A stretch of 64,000 bases of DNA from Arthrobacter sp. MYb214 (GCF_002979865.1 NZ_PCPZ01000004.1:124001-188000); one strand, 5' to 3'. Shown: positions 16,928-24,731, counted from the first letter of the stretch. Program-made: numbers and translations. The notes: a model not told the origin generated them from the sequence alone.

Positions 16928-17389
16928 GTGGACAGTGCTATTCTTCGCGACGAAGATCTTCTCAAGCTGGAAAAGCAGGTGTGCTTCGGCCTGGCCGTAG
17001 CCTCGCGCTCGGTGATCTCGGCATACAAGCCCGTGCTGGATCCGCTGGGGCTGACGCATCCCCAGTACCTGGTGATGCTGGCCCTTTGGGACTTGGGGCC
17101 GATCAGCGCCCGTGCCCTCAGCGGGCATCTGCACCTGGATCCGGGAACGCTTTCCCCGTTGGTCAAGCGCCTCGAAACTGCCGGTTTGGTGGCAAAGACG
17201 AAGAACCCGGACGATGAGCGGGCCGTCATCATTCAGCCCACCGAGAAGGGTGCCGCGCTGCGTGCTGAAGCGGTGGAGGTGCCGCGCGAAATGATGGCCC
17301 GGCTTGCCCTGACCGACAAGGATGTGCTGGAGCTGCGCGGCATCCTGGACCGCATTATTGCTGCAGGTTCGAACGCTCCGAAAAGCTAG
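16928..17389 (+). CDS. OhrR/MarR-type redox-sensing regulator
   Basis: 153 residues. The sequence QVCFGLAVASRSV..YKPVLDPLGLTHPQYLVMLALW matches the OhrR branch of MarR, including the single peroxide-sensing Cys at residue 19. The winged helix follows (ARALSGHLHLDPGTLSPLVKRLE..GLVAKTK, DDERAVIIQPTEKG). OhrR normally represses ohr, an organic hydroperoxide reductase; no ohr gene is in the window, and the neighbours are pirin and a small unknown gene. GTG at 16928 follows AAGGAG; a longer in-frame extension does not resemble the family. Confidence 0.82.
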   Translation: MDSAILRDEDLLKLEKQVCFGLAVASRSVISAYKPVLDPLGLTHPQYLVMLALWDLGPISARALSGHLHLDPGTLSPLVKRLETAGLVAKTKNPDDERAVIIQPTEKGAALRAEAVEVPREMMARLALTDKDVLELRGILDRIIAAGSNAPKS

Positions 17390-17397
17390 AACCCCAT

Positions 17398-17417
17398 TTA
17401 GTTGGTGCACCAACTAA
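17398..17417. promoter_or_regulatory. Perfect 20-bp palindrome, probable MarR-type operator
   Basis: TTAGTTGGTGCACCAACTAA is fully self-complementary and of the size MarR dimers bind. It lies just after the OhrR-type gene and 59 bases before the small gene at 17476, which it probably controls. Confidence 0.6.
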
Positions 17418-17475
17418 TGACGTATGATTGAAGTGCCAGTACTCGCAAACCCAATGACCGAAGAGGACGACAATC

Positions 17476-17733
17476 ATGGATGAATCACCCCTGCCGATCA
17501 TTTCCGATACCACCGGACTAAGCGTCGGCTACCGCATATTCTGGCGTCTGAAGTACTTGGGATTGTCCATCTTCGGTCCGGCCGAGCGCCGTGTCCTCGC
17601 TAGCCCTCGCGAACGCATCAAATGGGACCGTGCAATGAAGGTCATGCGCGCCCATGAAGCTGCCGGAACCTCGCCGGATGAGCAAACGCTGTACACTGCG
17701 AGCCGCATGGAGCCTCGCCGTCCGCAGGGGTAG
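17476..17733 (+). CDS. Small conserved-looking protein of unknown function
   Basis: 85 residues. I do not recognise a domain. The segment GYRIFWRLKYLGLSIFGPA is amphipathic and could touch a membrane. It is followed by a charged region (RERIKWDRAMKVMRAHEAA) and a basic, proline-rich end. The ATG has GAAGAGGACGACAATC before it, a fair ribosome site. The 20-bp palindrome upstream suggests repression by the neighbouring OhrR-type or another MarR protein. Confidence 0.6.
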   Translation: MDESPLPIISDTTGLSVGYRIFWRLKYLGLSIFGPAERRVLASPRERIKWDRAMKVMRAHEAAGTSPDEQTLYTASRMEPRRPQG

Positions 17734-17781
17734 CGGCGCCCGCAGCTGAACCTGATGGCGGGCCGCGATAATATTGACCTT

Positions 17782-18231
17782 ATGGAATCGATGACTGAAC
17801 TCGTAGTCGCCCGGCAATTTTCCGCACCGAAGAACGCCGTTTGGGCTGCCTTCGTCGAGCCGGAAATCATCGCCCAGTGGTGGGGCCCAGATGGCTGGCT
17901 TGTCGAGGAAGATTCCGTCGTATTCGAAGCCAAGGTCGGCGGCCGGCATGAGCTGAACATGGTGCAGGCTGATAACCCGGATGCCAAGGTGCCGCTCAAG
18001 GCGGTCCTGACGTCTTTCGACGAATACGAATGCCTGGTCAGTGCCGACGGCCCGCACGAAATGACCTTGGACCTCGTGATTGAAACCCGTATCGAATTCA
18101 AGGAATTCGCCGGGCAGACGATGCTGACGCTGACCCAAACCCCATTGCCTTATGAGGTTATCGAATCCAGCACCAAGGCATGGAATTCCGCTTTTGCGAA
18201 GCTCGAAGCGCTGCTGGCGGAATTCTTCTAG
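17782..18231 (+). CDS. SRPBCC (AHSA1-type) domain protein
   Basis: About 149 residues. It opens with TELVVARQFSAPKNAVWAAFVEPEIIAQWWGPDGW, the typical AHSA1/START-like N-terminus with the WWGP motif, and continues with HELNMVQ, an SFDEYE strand and a long C-terminal helix. Members bind hydrophobic ligands or act as stress-related co-chaperone domains; many in actinobacteria follow an ArsR gene, which is absent here. The start could also be ATG 17791. The stop overlaps that of the convergent pseudogene by CTAG. Confidence 0.78.
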   Translation: MESMTELVVARQFSAPKNAVWAAFVEPEIIAQWWGPDGWLVEEDSVVFEAKVGGRHELNMVQADNPDAKVPLKAVLTSFDEYECLVSADGPHEMTLDLVIETRIEFKEFAGQTMLTLTQTPLPYEVIESSTKAWNSAFAKLEALLAEFF

Positions 18232-18616
18232 GCCTTTTGCCCGGCAGGGGAAGAACCAGCAAAGTAGCTGCGAGCGGCTACCAGCTTCGCGGTCTTGCCG
18301 GCCGAGGCAAAACGCAGCACGTGGCTGAAAGGCGTTTCCTTGCCGCCACTGGCCAAGACCCATCGGCGCTTCCTTCCTTGCCATGGGTGAGGATGCTCAG
18401 GAATTGCAATCTGGTGGCCTCGGGGAGAGCTTGGGCCCACTGCTCCACCGCATCGCGCCCACGGAGAATCTGCTCACCCGGGAACTCCCACACCACATCA
18501 TCGGCGAGCCACTGGCGCAGTTCTGGCAGGTTCTTGCCGTGCAGTGCAACCAGAAGCCCCATGAGGATCTGATGGCGCGGAGCATTGCCGCACGTAGCCG
18601 GAGAATCTACTTGCAA
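18228..18616 (-). pseudogene. SnoaL/NTF2-like gene with a frameshift
   Basis: The N-terminal part reads in one frame (GLLVALHGKNLPELRQWLADDVVWEFPG..GRDAVEQWAQALPEA, to about 18370). The C-terminal part continues in another frame (WVLASGGKETPFSHVLRFASAGKTAKLVAARSYF, to the stop at 18228). Joined, they make a normal SnoaL-like protein of about 128 residues. A single missing base near 18370 would explain it. TTG at 18616 has GGGAGG before it. It is 29 bases after the SDR gene, in the same operon. True decay and a sequencing error cannot be told apart here. Confidence 0.75.
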
Positions 18617-18645
18617 GCCAATGCCTCCCTCCCGTTGCCCGCGGA

Positions 18646-19410
18646 CTAGCCTCGCCCGATGTATGGCATGCCGCCAGCGGTGATGGTGAATTGGTTGATG
18701 GACGTACCGATCGGAACCCCGGCGATGTACGCAACGGCTTCAGCGGCTTGGGCCAGCGGGAATGTCGGCTCGACGAGCCGCTGGCCGCCCGGTTGCAAGG
18801 CACCCTGGGTGGCACCGAAATCATCGAGCAGGTCACTGGCGGTGTTGCCGATATCGAGCTGCGTGGCCCTGATCCGGTGCTCCCGTCCATCAAGTTCTAG
18901 GCATTTGGTCAGGCCGGCGATGCCGTGCTTGGTGACGGTATAGGCAACGGAGTTCACGCGCGGAACCTGCGCTGAAATCGATCCATTGTTGATAATGCGT
19001 CCCCCGCCGTTGGCCTTGAAATGGGCAAAGGCCGCGCGGGCCGCGTTGATGGCCCCGGTGAGGTTGACCCGGCAAACCTCATCCCACTGGGCCGGACTCA
19101 GCTCATCGATGGCTGCCGAGGGACCGAAAATTCCGGCATTATTAAACAGTGCATTGACCTTGCCGAAACGTTGCGCCGCTTCGGCAAACAGGTGTTCCAC
19201 AGCCTGCGGATCACTAACATCCGTGGGGACCACCAAGGCGGAACCGTGGCCTTGCGCCGTCTCATGCAGGTTAGCCGCGGTGCGCCCGGCGAGCACCACA
19301 TTCCATCCCTGCCCCAGCAGCAGGCGGGCGGTGGCGCGGCCTATGCCTGATCCTGCGCCAGTGATGGCAATCGTGCGCGGGGCATGCGGGATTCCAAGTG
19401 AGTGGGACAT
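18646..19410 (-). CDS. Short-chain dehydrogenase/reductase
   Basis: 254 residues from the ATG at 19410, which has AAGGAG five bases before it. The NAD(P)-binding motif TGAGSGIG is at residues 17-24, NNAG at 90-93, and the active-site pair Y157-x-x-x-K161 in SVAYTVTKHG. The Arg at 46-47 region (LAGRTAAN) favours NADP(H). Substrate unknown. It is first in an operon with the frameshifted SnoaL-like gene; SDR plus SnoaL pairs often act on small hydrophobic ketones. Confidence 0.88.
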   Translation of the reverse strand: MSHSLGIPHAPRTIAITGAGSGIGRATARLLLGQGWNVVLAGRTAANLHETAQGHGSALVVPTDVSDPQAVEHLFAEAAQRFGKVNALFNNAGIFGPSAAIDELSPAQWDEVCRVNLTGAINAARAAFAHFKANGGGRIINNGSISAQVPRVNSVAYTVTKHGIAGLTKCLELDGREHRIRATQLDIGNTASDLLDDFGATQGALQPGGQRLVEPTFPLAQAAEAVAYIAGVPIGTSINQFTITAGGMPYIGRG

Positions 19411-19609
19411 CAATTCTCCTTGCGGAAAGCTCAACAGTATTGGGACGAGGCGCGTGGTCTCATCCTAGGAATTTGCGCCGCCAAACCCCAGTTTTCGGCT
19501 GCATGTTGCGAAGCGCCCCCGAGCGCATTTCCCGGATCAGCCTGGAAAGCAACTAACCTTGAAGTGCTCGGTCCCCGCAACCCCGGCCGAACATCTCCTA
19601 AGGAGGCTT

Positions 19610-20626
19610 GTGTTCCTCGACGTGCTCTATGGTGTGCTGCCGCTGTTCTTCGTCATGCTCATCGGCTACGGCGCCAGCCATGCACCCAAATTCCCGGCCA
19701 GCGTGGAACCGGCACTGAATGTGTTCGTCTTCTATGTCGCCTTGCCGGCGCTGCTCTACAAGGTGGTAGCCCGGGCGGATATCAGCGAAGGCGTGCCGCT
19801 CGCATTCCTGTGGATCAGTATCGTCTCCGCGCTGCTTTTCGCCCTGCTCAGCTGGCTGGCTTTCCGCTATCTGCTGTGCGCAAACCGGGCGCGGGCGCTC
19901 GCCGGCATGCTGACCACCAGCTTCGGCAACGTGTCGTACTTGGGAATCCCGATTATCCTCGGCGTCATGGGCACAGAAGCCGGGTTCGCCGCGGGCATGG
20001 GGCAACTGGTCCACAACATCATCTTCATGGTCGGATTCCCCATCCTCGCCCAAATTCTCTTGCCCAACGGCAAAGGAGGTCAGCATCCGGCAAGCGCCGC
20101 GCGCATCGCCCGGACCATCCGCAATGCCCTGGTTTACAGCCCGGTCACCTGGGCCATGGTCCTTGGCGGCACGGTAGCAATCCTCGGTGTGCCCGTACCA
20201 CGGCCGGTGGACGACACCGTTGACCTGATATCCGCCGCGGCCGCCCCGGGGGCGCTCTTCGTCATCGGCATGTCGCTGAAGCGGACCATTGACCGTTCGC
20301 GTGCCAGGAAGCATGCACCGGTTGCTCCGGATGGCTCTGGGGCTGGCGGCAGCTGGGCGAGAACCTCCATCGCGGCCATGGTGCTGGGCAAACTCGTGGC
20401 GATGCCATTGCTGACGGTGGCCATGCTGCTTGTTTTCGCCCCGGATCTGGATCGCATCTGGTTCAATGCCGCGGTGCTCATGGCGGCCATGCCGGTCAGC
20501 GCAACCGCCTACATCATGGCCCAGAACGACACCGGGGATGGCGAGCCGACCGCGGTGGCCATCGTGATCACCTGCGTCCTGTCGGTCATTGCCTTGCCGG
20601 TGCTGGCTCAATTGGTACTGAAGTAG
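19610..20626 (+). CDS. AEC-family (auxin efflux carrier) transporter
   Basis: About 338 residues, ten predicted membrane helices. It starts LYGVLPLFFVMLIGYGASH, has the family-typical NVFVFYVALPALLYK, TSFGNVSYLGIPIILG (the crossover helix with N and P) and ends MAAMPVSATAYIMAQ..VIALPVLAQL, as in the malonate/malate permease branch. AAGGAGG at 19600-19606 supports GTG 19610; GTG 19622 is an alternative. The substrate may be an organic acid. It is divergent from the SDR gene. Confidence 0.82.
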   Translation: MFLDVLYGVLPLFFVMLIGYGASHAPKFPASVEPALNVFVFYVALPALLYKVVARADISEGVPLAFLWISIVSALLFALLSWLAFRYLLCANRARALAGMLTTSFGNVSYLGIPIILGVMGTEAGFAAGMGQLVHNIIFMVGFPILAQILLPNGKGGQHPASAARIARTIRNALVYSPVTWAMVLGGTVAILGVPVPRPVDDTVDLISAAAAPGALFVIGMSLKRTIDRSRARKHAPVAPDGSGAGGSWARTSIAAMVLGKLVAMPLLTVAMLLVFAPDLDRIWFNAAVLMAAMPVSATAYIMAQNDTGDGEPTAVAIVITCVLSVIALPVLAQLVLK

Positions 20627-20732
20627 TCCCCGCGCTTTCCTTGACCTTTGCCCCGGTGCGGGGACAGTCTTGTAGCAGCACAGGCTAATCAGCCCGGAGT
20701 ATCCAGCCCGAGAGATGAGATGCAGGGATTTG

Positions 20733-21068
20733 ATGAAGAAGTTTTCGCTGGCCGCCATCGCCCGAACCCAGCTGAGGGAAGCCGCGGATGCAACCAATGG
20801 CCGAGCTGCCAGCACGGTTTTCGGCGGACATGATCACACCCTGCGCCAAACCGTCATTGGGCTCACGGCCGGCACCGAGCTGCAAGAACATGTGAATCCC
20901 GGCGAAGCGACACTGCTGGTCCTCCAGGGCAGGGTCACCGTTTCATCCATGGGCAACCAGTGGGAGGGGCGCAGCCAGGATCTCATTGTGCTTCCCGAGG
21001 GGAGGCTGAAAATCAGCGCCACGCAGGATTCCAGCGTGCTGCTCACCGTAGCCAAGATCGATCGCTAG
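20733..21068 (+). CDS. Small cupin-domain protein
   Basis: About 111 residues. A single cupin fold is suggested by LRQTVIGLTAGTELQEHVNPGEATLLVLQGRVTVSS..LIVLPEGRLKISATQDSSVLLTVAK. The usual metal-binding His-x-His is reduced to one His (QEHVNPGEA) and the second motif has no His, so it may be a ligand sensor rather than an enzyme. ATG at 20733 follows CAGGGA; an ATG at 20715 is possible. Function unknown. Confidence 0.7.
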   Translation: MKKFSLAAIARTQLREAADATNGRAASTVFGGHDHTLRQTVIGLTAGTELQEHVNPGEATLLVLQGRVTVSSMGNQWEGRSQDLIVLPEGRLKISATQDSSVLLTVAKIDR

Positions 21069-21079
21069 GGGACACCAAA

Positions 21080-21115
21080 ATGCGGGCCAGTTCACATCCA
21101 TGAACCGGCCCGCAT
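21080..21115. terminator. Bidirectional terminator between convergent genes
   Basis: ATGCGGGCC (21080-21088) pairs with GGCCCGCAT (21107-21115), and GTTCA (21090-21094) with TGAAC (21101-21105) around a 6-base loop, with one mismatch. On the minus strand four T residues follow. It sits between the cupin gene and the leftward permease-like gene. Confidence 0.8.
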
Positions 21116-21135
21116 CTGCAGGGGAGAAGGACTGA

Positions 21136-23409
21136 TTAGACGCTGACCGCGTCCTTCTCCCGGTCTCCAGTGCCGCTTTCGCCGGCCGCGGCTTCGGCGT
21201 CTGCCAAGTCCCCGGCTTCAGCGTCGATGGCGTCGGCGGATGCCGCGGCTTCGCTCGCCTTGGCTTCAAGCGCCCGGCCTTGCAGCGCGGCGAGCTCCTC
21301 GGCGGAAACCGGGTGGCTGGAGGTCTGCACCGGCTTGAGCTGGTCGATGACCATGGTCACGGCCAGGCAGGCCAAGGCCCAAATGGCCAGGACCACCAGG
21401 TGGGAGCCGAGCCCGACCCCGTCGAAGTAGACGATCGCGCGGATGGCTTCGACGGCAGCCGGCATCGGCAGGATGTCGTGCAGGATGGTGAAGATGCGCG
21501 GTTCCATGTAGATGGACAGCCCGCCATTGGAGGCGGGGACGCCCAGGAACATCACGATCAGCATGGTCGGGACCAGGCAGACCATGCCCAGCAGGCGGTT
21601 GAATACCGTGGTGAGCATGGCCACCGCGAAAATCGCGAGCATGCCGACGCTGAACAGCTGCCCGAAGTGGCCCTCCACTGCCCCGGTGAACGGGCCGGCG
21701 ATCAGGCAGAGCACGGCGGACATGAAGGCCGAGTACACGGTCACCAGCGGGACCAGTTTCTGCAGCGGGGCCATGTGCGGTGCCGCGGTGGCGCCGACCA
21801 TGATGACCATGAAGCCTGCCATCACCCAGCCCATGCCCAGGTACATGGCCACGGTGCCCATATTGTCGTGCTCCGGAAGCGGGGCCAGCTCCTGGTGGTC
21901 CACGTCCATCTGCTGCGCTTGGCCGATCTGCGTGAACACCTGGACCACCAGCTGCGATGCGGCGTTGCCGGAAGCCTGGGCGGTATAGACGGCAGCTTCC
22001 GGGCTCTGCTCCGAAGGCAGCACGAAGGCCCCTGTCAGCTCCTGGGACTCGACCAGGTACCGGGCGTCAGCGGCATTGTCCATGGCGGTTAACTCGAACA
22101 TGCCCTCCATGGATTCGTTCAGCGAATCCACGGTCTGCTGGGCCTGCTCCACGGAGGAGCCCACGACGGCTACCGGCATGTCGCGTGGCACCGGGGTCTG
22201 CATGGCGCCGAGCATCGAGCTGAGCATGATGGCGATCATGCCGAAGGGCAGCGCGGCCAAGGTGATGTAGCGCCACGCCTTGTTCTTGGGGCGCGGGCCG
22301 CCATGCAGGGAAGCGACATTGATCTGGGTGGGGATATCGCTCTTGCCCTTGGCGATGCGCAGGGCATCGAGCAGGGCGACCAGCAGCAGCGCCGCGACGG
22401 CACCGCCGGCGAGAATCAGGATATGCCGGGCCGCTCCGTCGCCGTTGAAGTACAGCACCGAGCGCATGGCTTCGCCCAGGGCCGGCATCGGCAGGAACTG
22501 GTGCAGGAACGGGAAGATCTTCGGCAGGGTGTAGACCGACATGCCCATATTGGAGGCCGGCTGGCCCAGCACCATGAACAGGAACATTCCGGGGATGACG
22601 GCCATGGCGCCGAATATGCGGGTCAGCAGCAGCTGCCCGGCGCCCACGGCGAAGACGCCCAAGGCCAGGGTCGACCACGCGGGCAGGATGCTCGCGGCAG
22701 GAATGACGCCCAGGATCGGGCCGCCGACGAGGATACCCAGCCCGGAGAGCAGGATCGACCATCCGCCCAGCAGCGGCAGCGCGCGGCGGCGCTTGAGCAG
22801 TTCCGGGGAGTTCGAGAAGGCCATCGACCAGGGCATGTAGCCGGCAGTGATCATCGCGGTGGCCAGCAGCATGGCGCCCATGCCCATGGAGTCGTTCTCC
22901 GGAAGCGGCACCAGATCCTGGGAAGCCAGTTTCAGCGACTGCTCCATGATGACCGGCGTGAGCACGGCCGTGATGGCCGAGGTGGCTGACATGCCGGCGC
23001 CGCTGGCGGTGTACAGCGTGGCCGTATCGCCATCGAGGTCCACCGCAGCGGTGACTTCGCGGTCGTAGACCAGCTCGCGGGCTTCGCGGGCCGAGTCCAC
23101 GAAGCGCAGGTCCACGGCCTCAGCATTGCTGTCCTCCAGCGCCCGGGCAAAGTCACTGGCCGCTGCGCTGCTGGTGGACGAAATGGCCACCGGCATGTTC
23201 GCGGCCGACTGGTGGTGCATGGCCCCCAGGTAGCCCCAGATCATCATGCCCACGATCATCAATGGCATGATGAACACTGCGACAGTCCTGCCGATCTTTT
23301 CGGCCTTGGCGCGTTTGGCGGCCGCTTCCTGCTCGGAAAGAGGCTGCTTCTCGTGCTTGGCCCTGCGGGAGGGCGGCGGGTTTTCAGTGACTGCGGCGTC
23401 GTTGCTCAA
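21136..23409 (-). CDS. Internally duplicated ABC-2/YhgE-like membrane protein
   Basis: 757 residues made of two homologous halves (about 40-360 and 375-690). Each half has one N-terminal helix, an exterior domain of about 120 residues, and five further helices. Matching landmarks are PLPENDSMG/PLPEHDNMG, PASNMGMSVYTLPKIF/PASNGGLSIYMEPRIF, and LPMPALGEAMRSVLYFNG/LPMPAAVEAIRAIVYFDG. The layout resembles the membrane half of ABC-2 exporters and YhgE/Pip proteins, where one half is normally a whole subunit; no ATPase is nearby. The C-terminal 60 residues are acidic and Ala-rich. It is divergent from a TetR gene. Confidence 0.7.
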   Translation of the reverse strand: MSNDAAVTENPPPSRRAKHEKQPLSEQEAAAKRAKAEKIGRTVAVFIMPLMIVGMMIWGYLGAMHHQSAANMPVAISSTSSAAASDFARALEDSNAEAVDLRFVDSAREARELVYDREVTAAVDLDGDTATLYTASGAGMSATSAITAVLTPVIMEQSLKLASQDLVPLPENDSMGMGAMLLATAMITAGYMPWSMAFSNSPELLKRRRALPLLGGWSILLSGLGILVGGPILGVIPAASILPAWSTLALGVFAVGAGQLLLTRIFGAMAVIPGMFLFMVLGQPASNMGMSVYTLPKIFPFLHQFLPMPALGEAMRSVLYFNGDGAARHILILAGGAVAALLLVALLDALRIAKGKSDIPTQINVASLHGGPRPKNKAWRYITLAALPFGMIAIMLSSMLGAMQTPVPRDMPVAVVGSSVEQAQQTVDSLNESMEGMFELTAMDNAADARYLVESQELTGAFVLPSEQSPEAAVYTAQASGNAASQLVVQVFTQIGQAQQMDVDHQELAPLPEHDNMGTVAMYLGMGWVMAGFMVIMVGATAAPHMAPLQKLVPLVTVYSAFMSAVLCLIAGPFTGAVEGHFGQLFSVGMLAIFAVAMLTTVFNRLLGMVCLVPTMLIVMFLGVPASNGGLSIYMEPRIFTILHDILPMPAAVEAIRAIVYFDGVGLGSHLVVLAIWALACLAVTMVIDQLKPVQTSSHPVSAEELAALQGRALEAKASEAAASADAIDAEAGDLADAEAAAGESGTGDREKDAVSV

Positions 23410-23469
23410 CTGCGCCTGCTCCTTGGATTCTCGGTCTGCAGCGGGGTGCGAGGCAACCCGCCAAGGTCT

Positions 23470-23491
23470 TTAGTTGAATACTAACAACTAA
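23470..23491. promoter_or_regulatory. Inverted repeat TTAGTTG-N8-CAACTAA
   Basis: Seven-base arms at 23470-23476 and 23485-23491, in the gap between the duplicated membrane gene and the TetR gene. It directly abuts a second palindrome at 23492-23511. The same half-site occurs in the palindrome at 17398-17417. Confidence 0.55.
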
Positions 23492-23511
23492 TTTACGCCA
23501 CATGGCGTAAA
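23492..23511. promoter_or_regulatory. Probable TetR operator, 20-bp palindrome
   Basis: TTTACGCCACATGGCGTAAA: 9-base arms around CA, the size of a TetR-family operator. It is placed to repress both the TetR gene and the divergent 757-residue membrane protein. Confidence 0.65.
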
Positions 23512-23558
23512 ATTGTCAGCAACTGTGCCGAGGTTCACTTCCTGGACGCCGGGACGAG

Positions 23559-24236
23559 ATGATGCGAGGAAAGGCGGGAATGGTGAGCCGACACGGCGAT
23601 AAGGCGCGGGAGGTCTTGCTCGATGCGGCAGAAGAGCTCTTCGCGAGCCACGGCATAGACGCCGTATCGAATCGGAAAATTACCGAGCATGCCGGTACTG
23701 CCAACCATTCGGCGATCAAATACCATTTCGGGAGCCGCGAGGACCTGTTGCAGGCCATGCTCCAGCGGGCGCTGGACGACATGCGCAGCTGCCGCAACCG
23801 CCTGCCATCCCTTGCTGGCGGACCGGAGGCGAGCCTGCGCGAGGTGGTCACCGTGCGGACCCTTCCCTGGATCTATTCCTTTGACGCGCTGCCGCGGCCC
23901 TCCTGGCGGGCGCAATTCCTCTACCAGGCACGGCTGCATCCAGGACTGCCGGCGATTGTGGGCGACAGCCTGCGCAACGAGGTGCTGAGCGTGGCGGGCC
24001 CAGGACGTGCTCGCAAGGAATTCGAGGGCATTCCGGAGGTCGTGGTCAGGTCGCGTGCGCTGATTCTCGGTCCGATGTTCCTGGGGCTGTGCGCGCAGTA
24101 CGAGCGCACGGTCAATGAAGGCAAGCAGCAGGGCAACTGGGAATCGCTGGGCTACTTCCTGGTCGATTCCATGGTCGGCATGCTGGCGGCGCCAAGCACC
24201 GCTGCGGCCGACTTCATGGGATTCGGCGAGGACTAG
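23559..24236 (+). CDS. TetR/AcrR-family regulator
   Basis: 225 residues. The N-terminal domain is typical: AREVLLDAAEELFASHGIDAVSNRKITEHAGTANHSAIKYHFGSREDLLQAML, with the helix-turn-helix around residues 33-60. The ligand-binding half is variable and gives no hint of the inducer. ATGs at 23559, 23562 and 23580 are possible starts. Divergent from the duplicated membrane protein, with two operator-like palindromes between them, so it most likely represses that gene and itself. Confidence 0.85.
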   Translation: MMRGKAGMVSRHGDKAREVLLDAAEELFASHGIDAVSNRKITEHAGTANHSAIKYHFGSREDLLQAMLQRALDDMRSCRNRLPSLAGGPEASLREVVTVRTLPWIYSFDALPRPSWRAQFLYQARLHPGLPAIVGDSLRNEVLSVAGPGRARKEFEGIPEVVVRSRALILGPMFLGLCAQYERTVNEGKQQGNWESLGYFLVDSMVGMLAAPSTAAADFMGFGED

Positions 24237-24275
24237 CCGGGCTGGCGCGAGGCGCTGCAGCTGGAATTAAAAAAA

Positions 24276-24317
24276 CGCAGAGGCCAGGTCCCGACGCCTC
24301 AGGGGTTGGCCTCTGCG
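24276..24317 (-). terminator. Terminator of the small leftward gene
   Basis: Perfect 11-bp stem CGCAGAGGCCA (24276-24286) / TGGCCTCTGCG (24307-24317). Read leftward it is followed by seven T residues, a classic intrinsic terminator. It may also slow rightward readthrough from the TetR gene. Confidence 0.88.
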
Positions 24318-24334
24318 TGGTCTTCAGGGGACGC

Positions 24335-24529
24335 CTAGCGTCCCGGGTGCTGGCCGAACAGGCGGCTCCACAGCGAGGGAGCCTCGCGGGTGATCCGCGG
24401 CTGGCGGGCAATATCCGGATCCAGGTTCTCGATGGGCTGGAACAGTCCGGTGCGCAAGGCGTCGGTGGTGGCAATGAGGCGCTGGCCCTCCGGTGTGCAG
24501 TTGATCTTGCTTGGGTTGATAGCGGTCAT
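24335..24529 (-). CDS. 64-residue protein of unknown function next to the urate operon
   Basis: MTAINPSKINCTPEGQRLIA starts after a GGAGGGTCGCA ribosome site, and the gene ends 18 bases before a strong terminator, so it looks like a real monocistronic gene. No domain is recognised; the protein is hydrophilic, with one Cys and PDIARQPRITREAPSLWSRLF near the end. It is divergent from the urate operon, with two copies of a TTTCCA-type operator between them, which suggests common regulation. Confidence 0.6.
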   Translation of the reverse strand: MTAINPSKINCTPEGQRLIATTDALRTGLFQPIENLDPDIARQPRITREAPSLWSRLFGQHPGR

Positions 24530-24554
24530 TGCGACCCTCCTTCACGATTTCGCA

Positions 24555-24571
24555 TTTCCACAATATGGAAA
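24555..24571. promoter_or_regulatory. Operator TTTCCA-CAATA-TGGAAA, copy 1
   Basis: Perfect 6-base arms around CAATA. The TTTCCA/TGGAAA half-sites resemble IclR-family operators, a family that often controls urate/allantoin genes. Copy 2 lies 89 bases downstream. Confidence 0.55.
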
Positions 24572-24643
24572 TTATCTTCTGTGTTGTGAAACCATTATGT
24601 GGGCTAGGTCGGAGCGTTTGCAATAGCTGGGCGCAAAATTATC

Positions 24644-24660
24644 TATCCACAATATGGAAA
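24644..24660. promoter_or_regulatory. Operator TATCCA-CAATA-TGGAAA, copy 2
   Basis: Identical to copy 1 except one base in the left arm; 13 consecutive bases (CCACAATATGGAA) are shared. It lies upstream of the candidate urate-operon promoter. Confidence 0.55.
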
Positions 24661-24702
24661 CCGGCAAAAAGTCACACTTGTTAAAGTTTTTCCAGCTTTC
24701 GC

Positions 24703-24731
24703 TTGACTGCGACGCTGTGAGGTGGATTACA
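24703..24731 (+). promoter_or_regulatory. Candidate promoter of the urate operon
   Basis: TTGACT at 24703-24708, 17-base spacer, ATTACA at 24726-24731. A leader of about 115 bases would precede uraD. Confidence 0.35.

Noticed and set aside
18278-18616. 112-codon frame taken as an intact SnoaL-like gene
   Set aside because: Its last 30 codons lose the family pattern, which continues in another frame to 18228; the frameshifted reading explains both halves.
23470-23511. Palindromes read as a transcription terminator
   Set aside because: They lie between divergent promoters, not after genes; arms are short and AT-rich with no T-tract in the right place.
24644-24660. TATCCACA in the urate operator read as a DnaA box
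   Set aside because: The sequence is part of a repeated symmetric motif (TTTCCA-CAATA-TGGAAA) with a second copy that is not a DnaA box.
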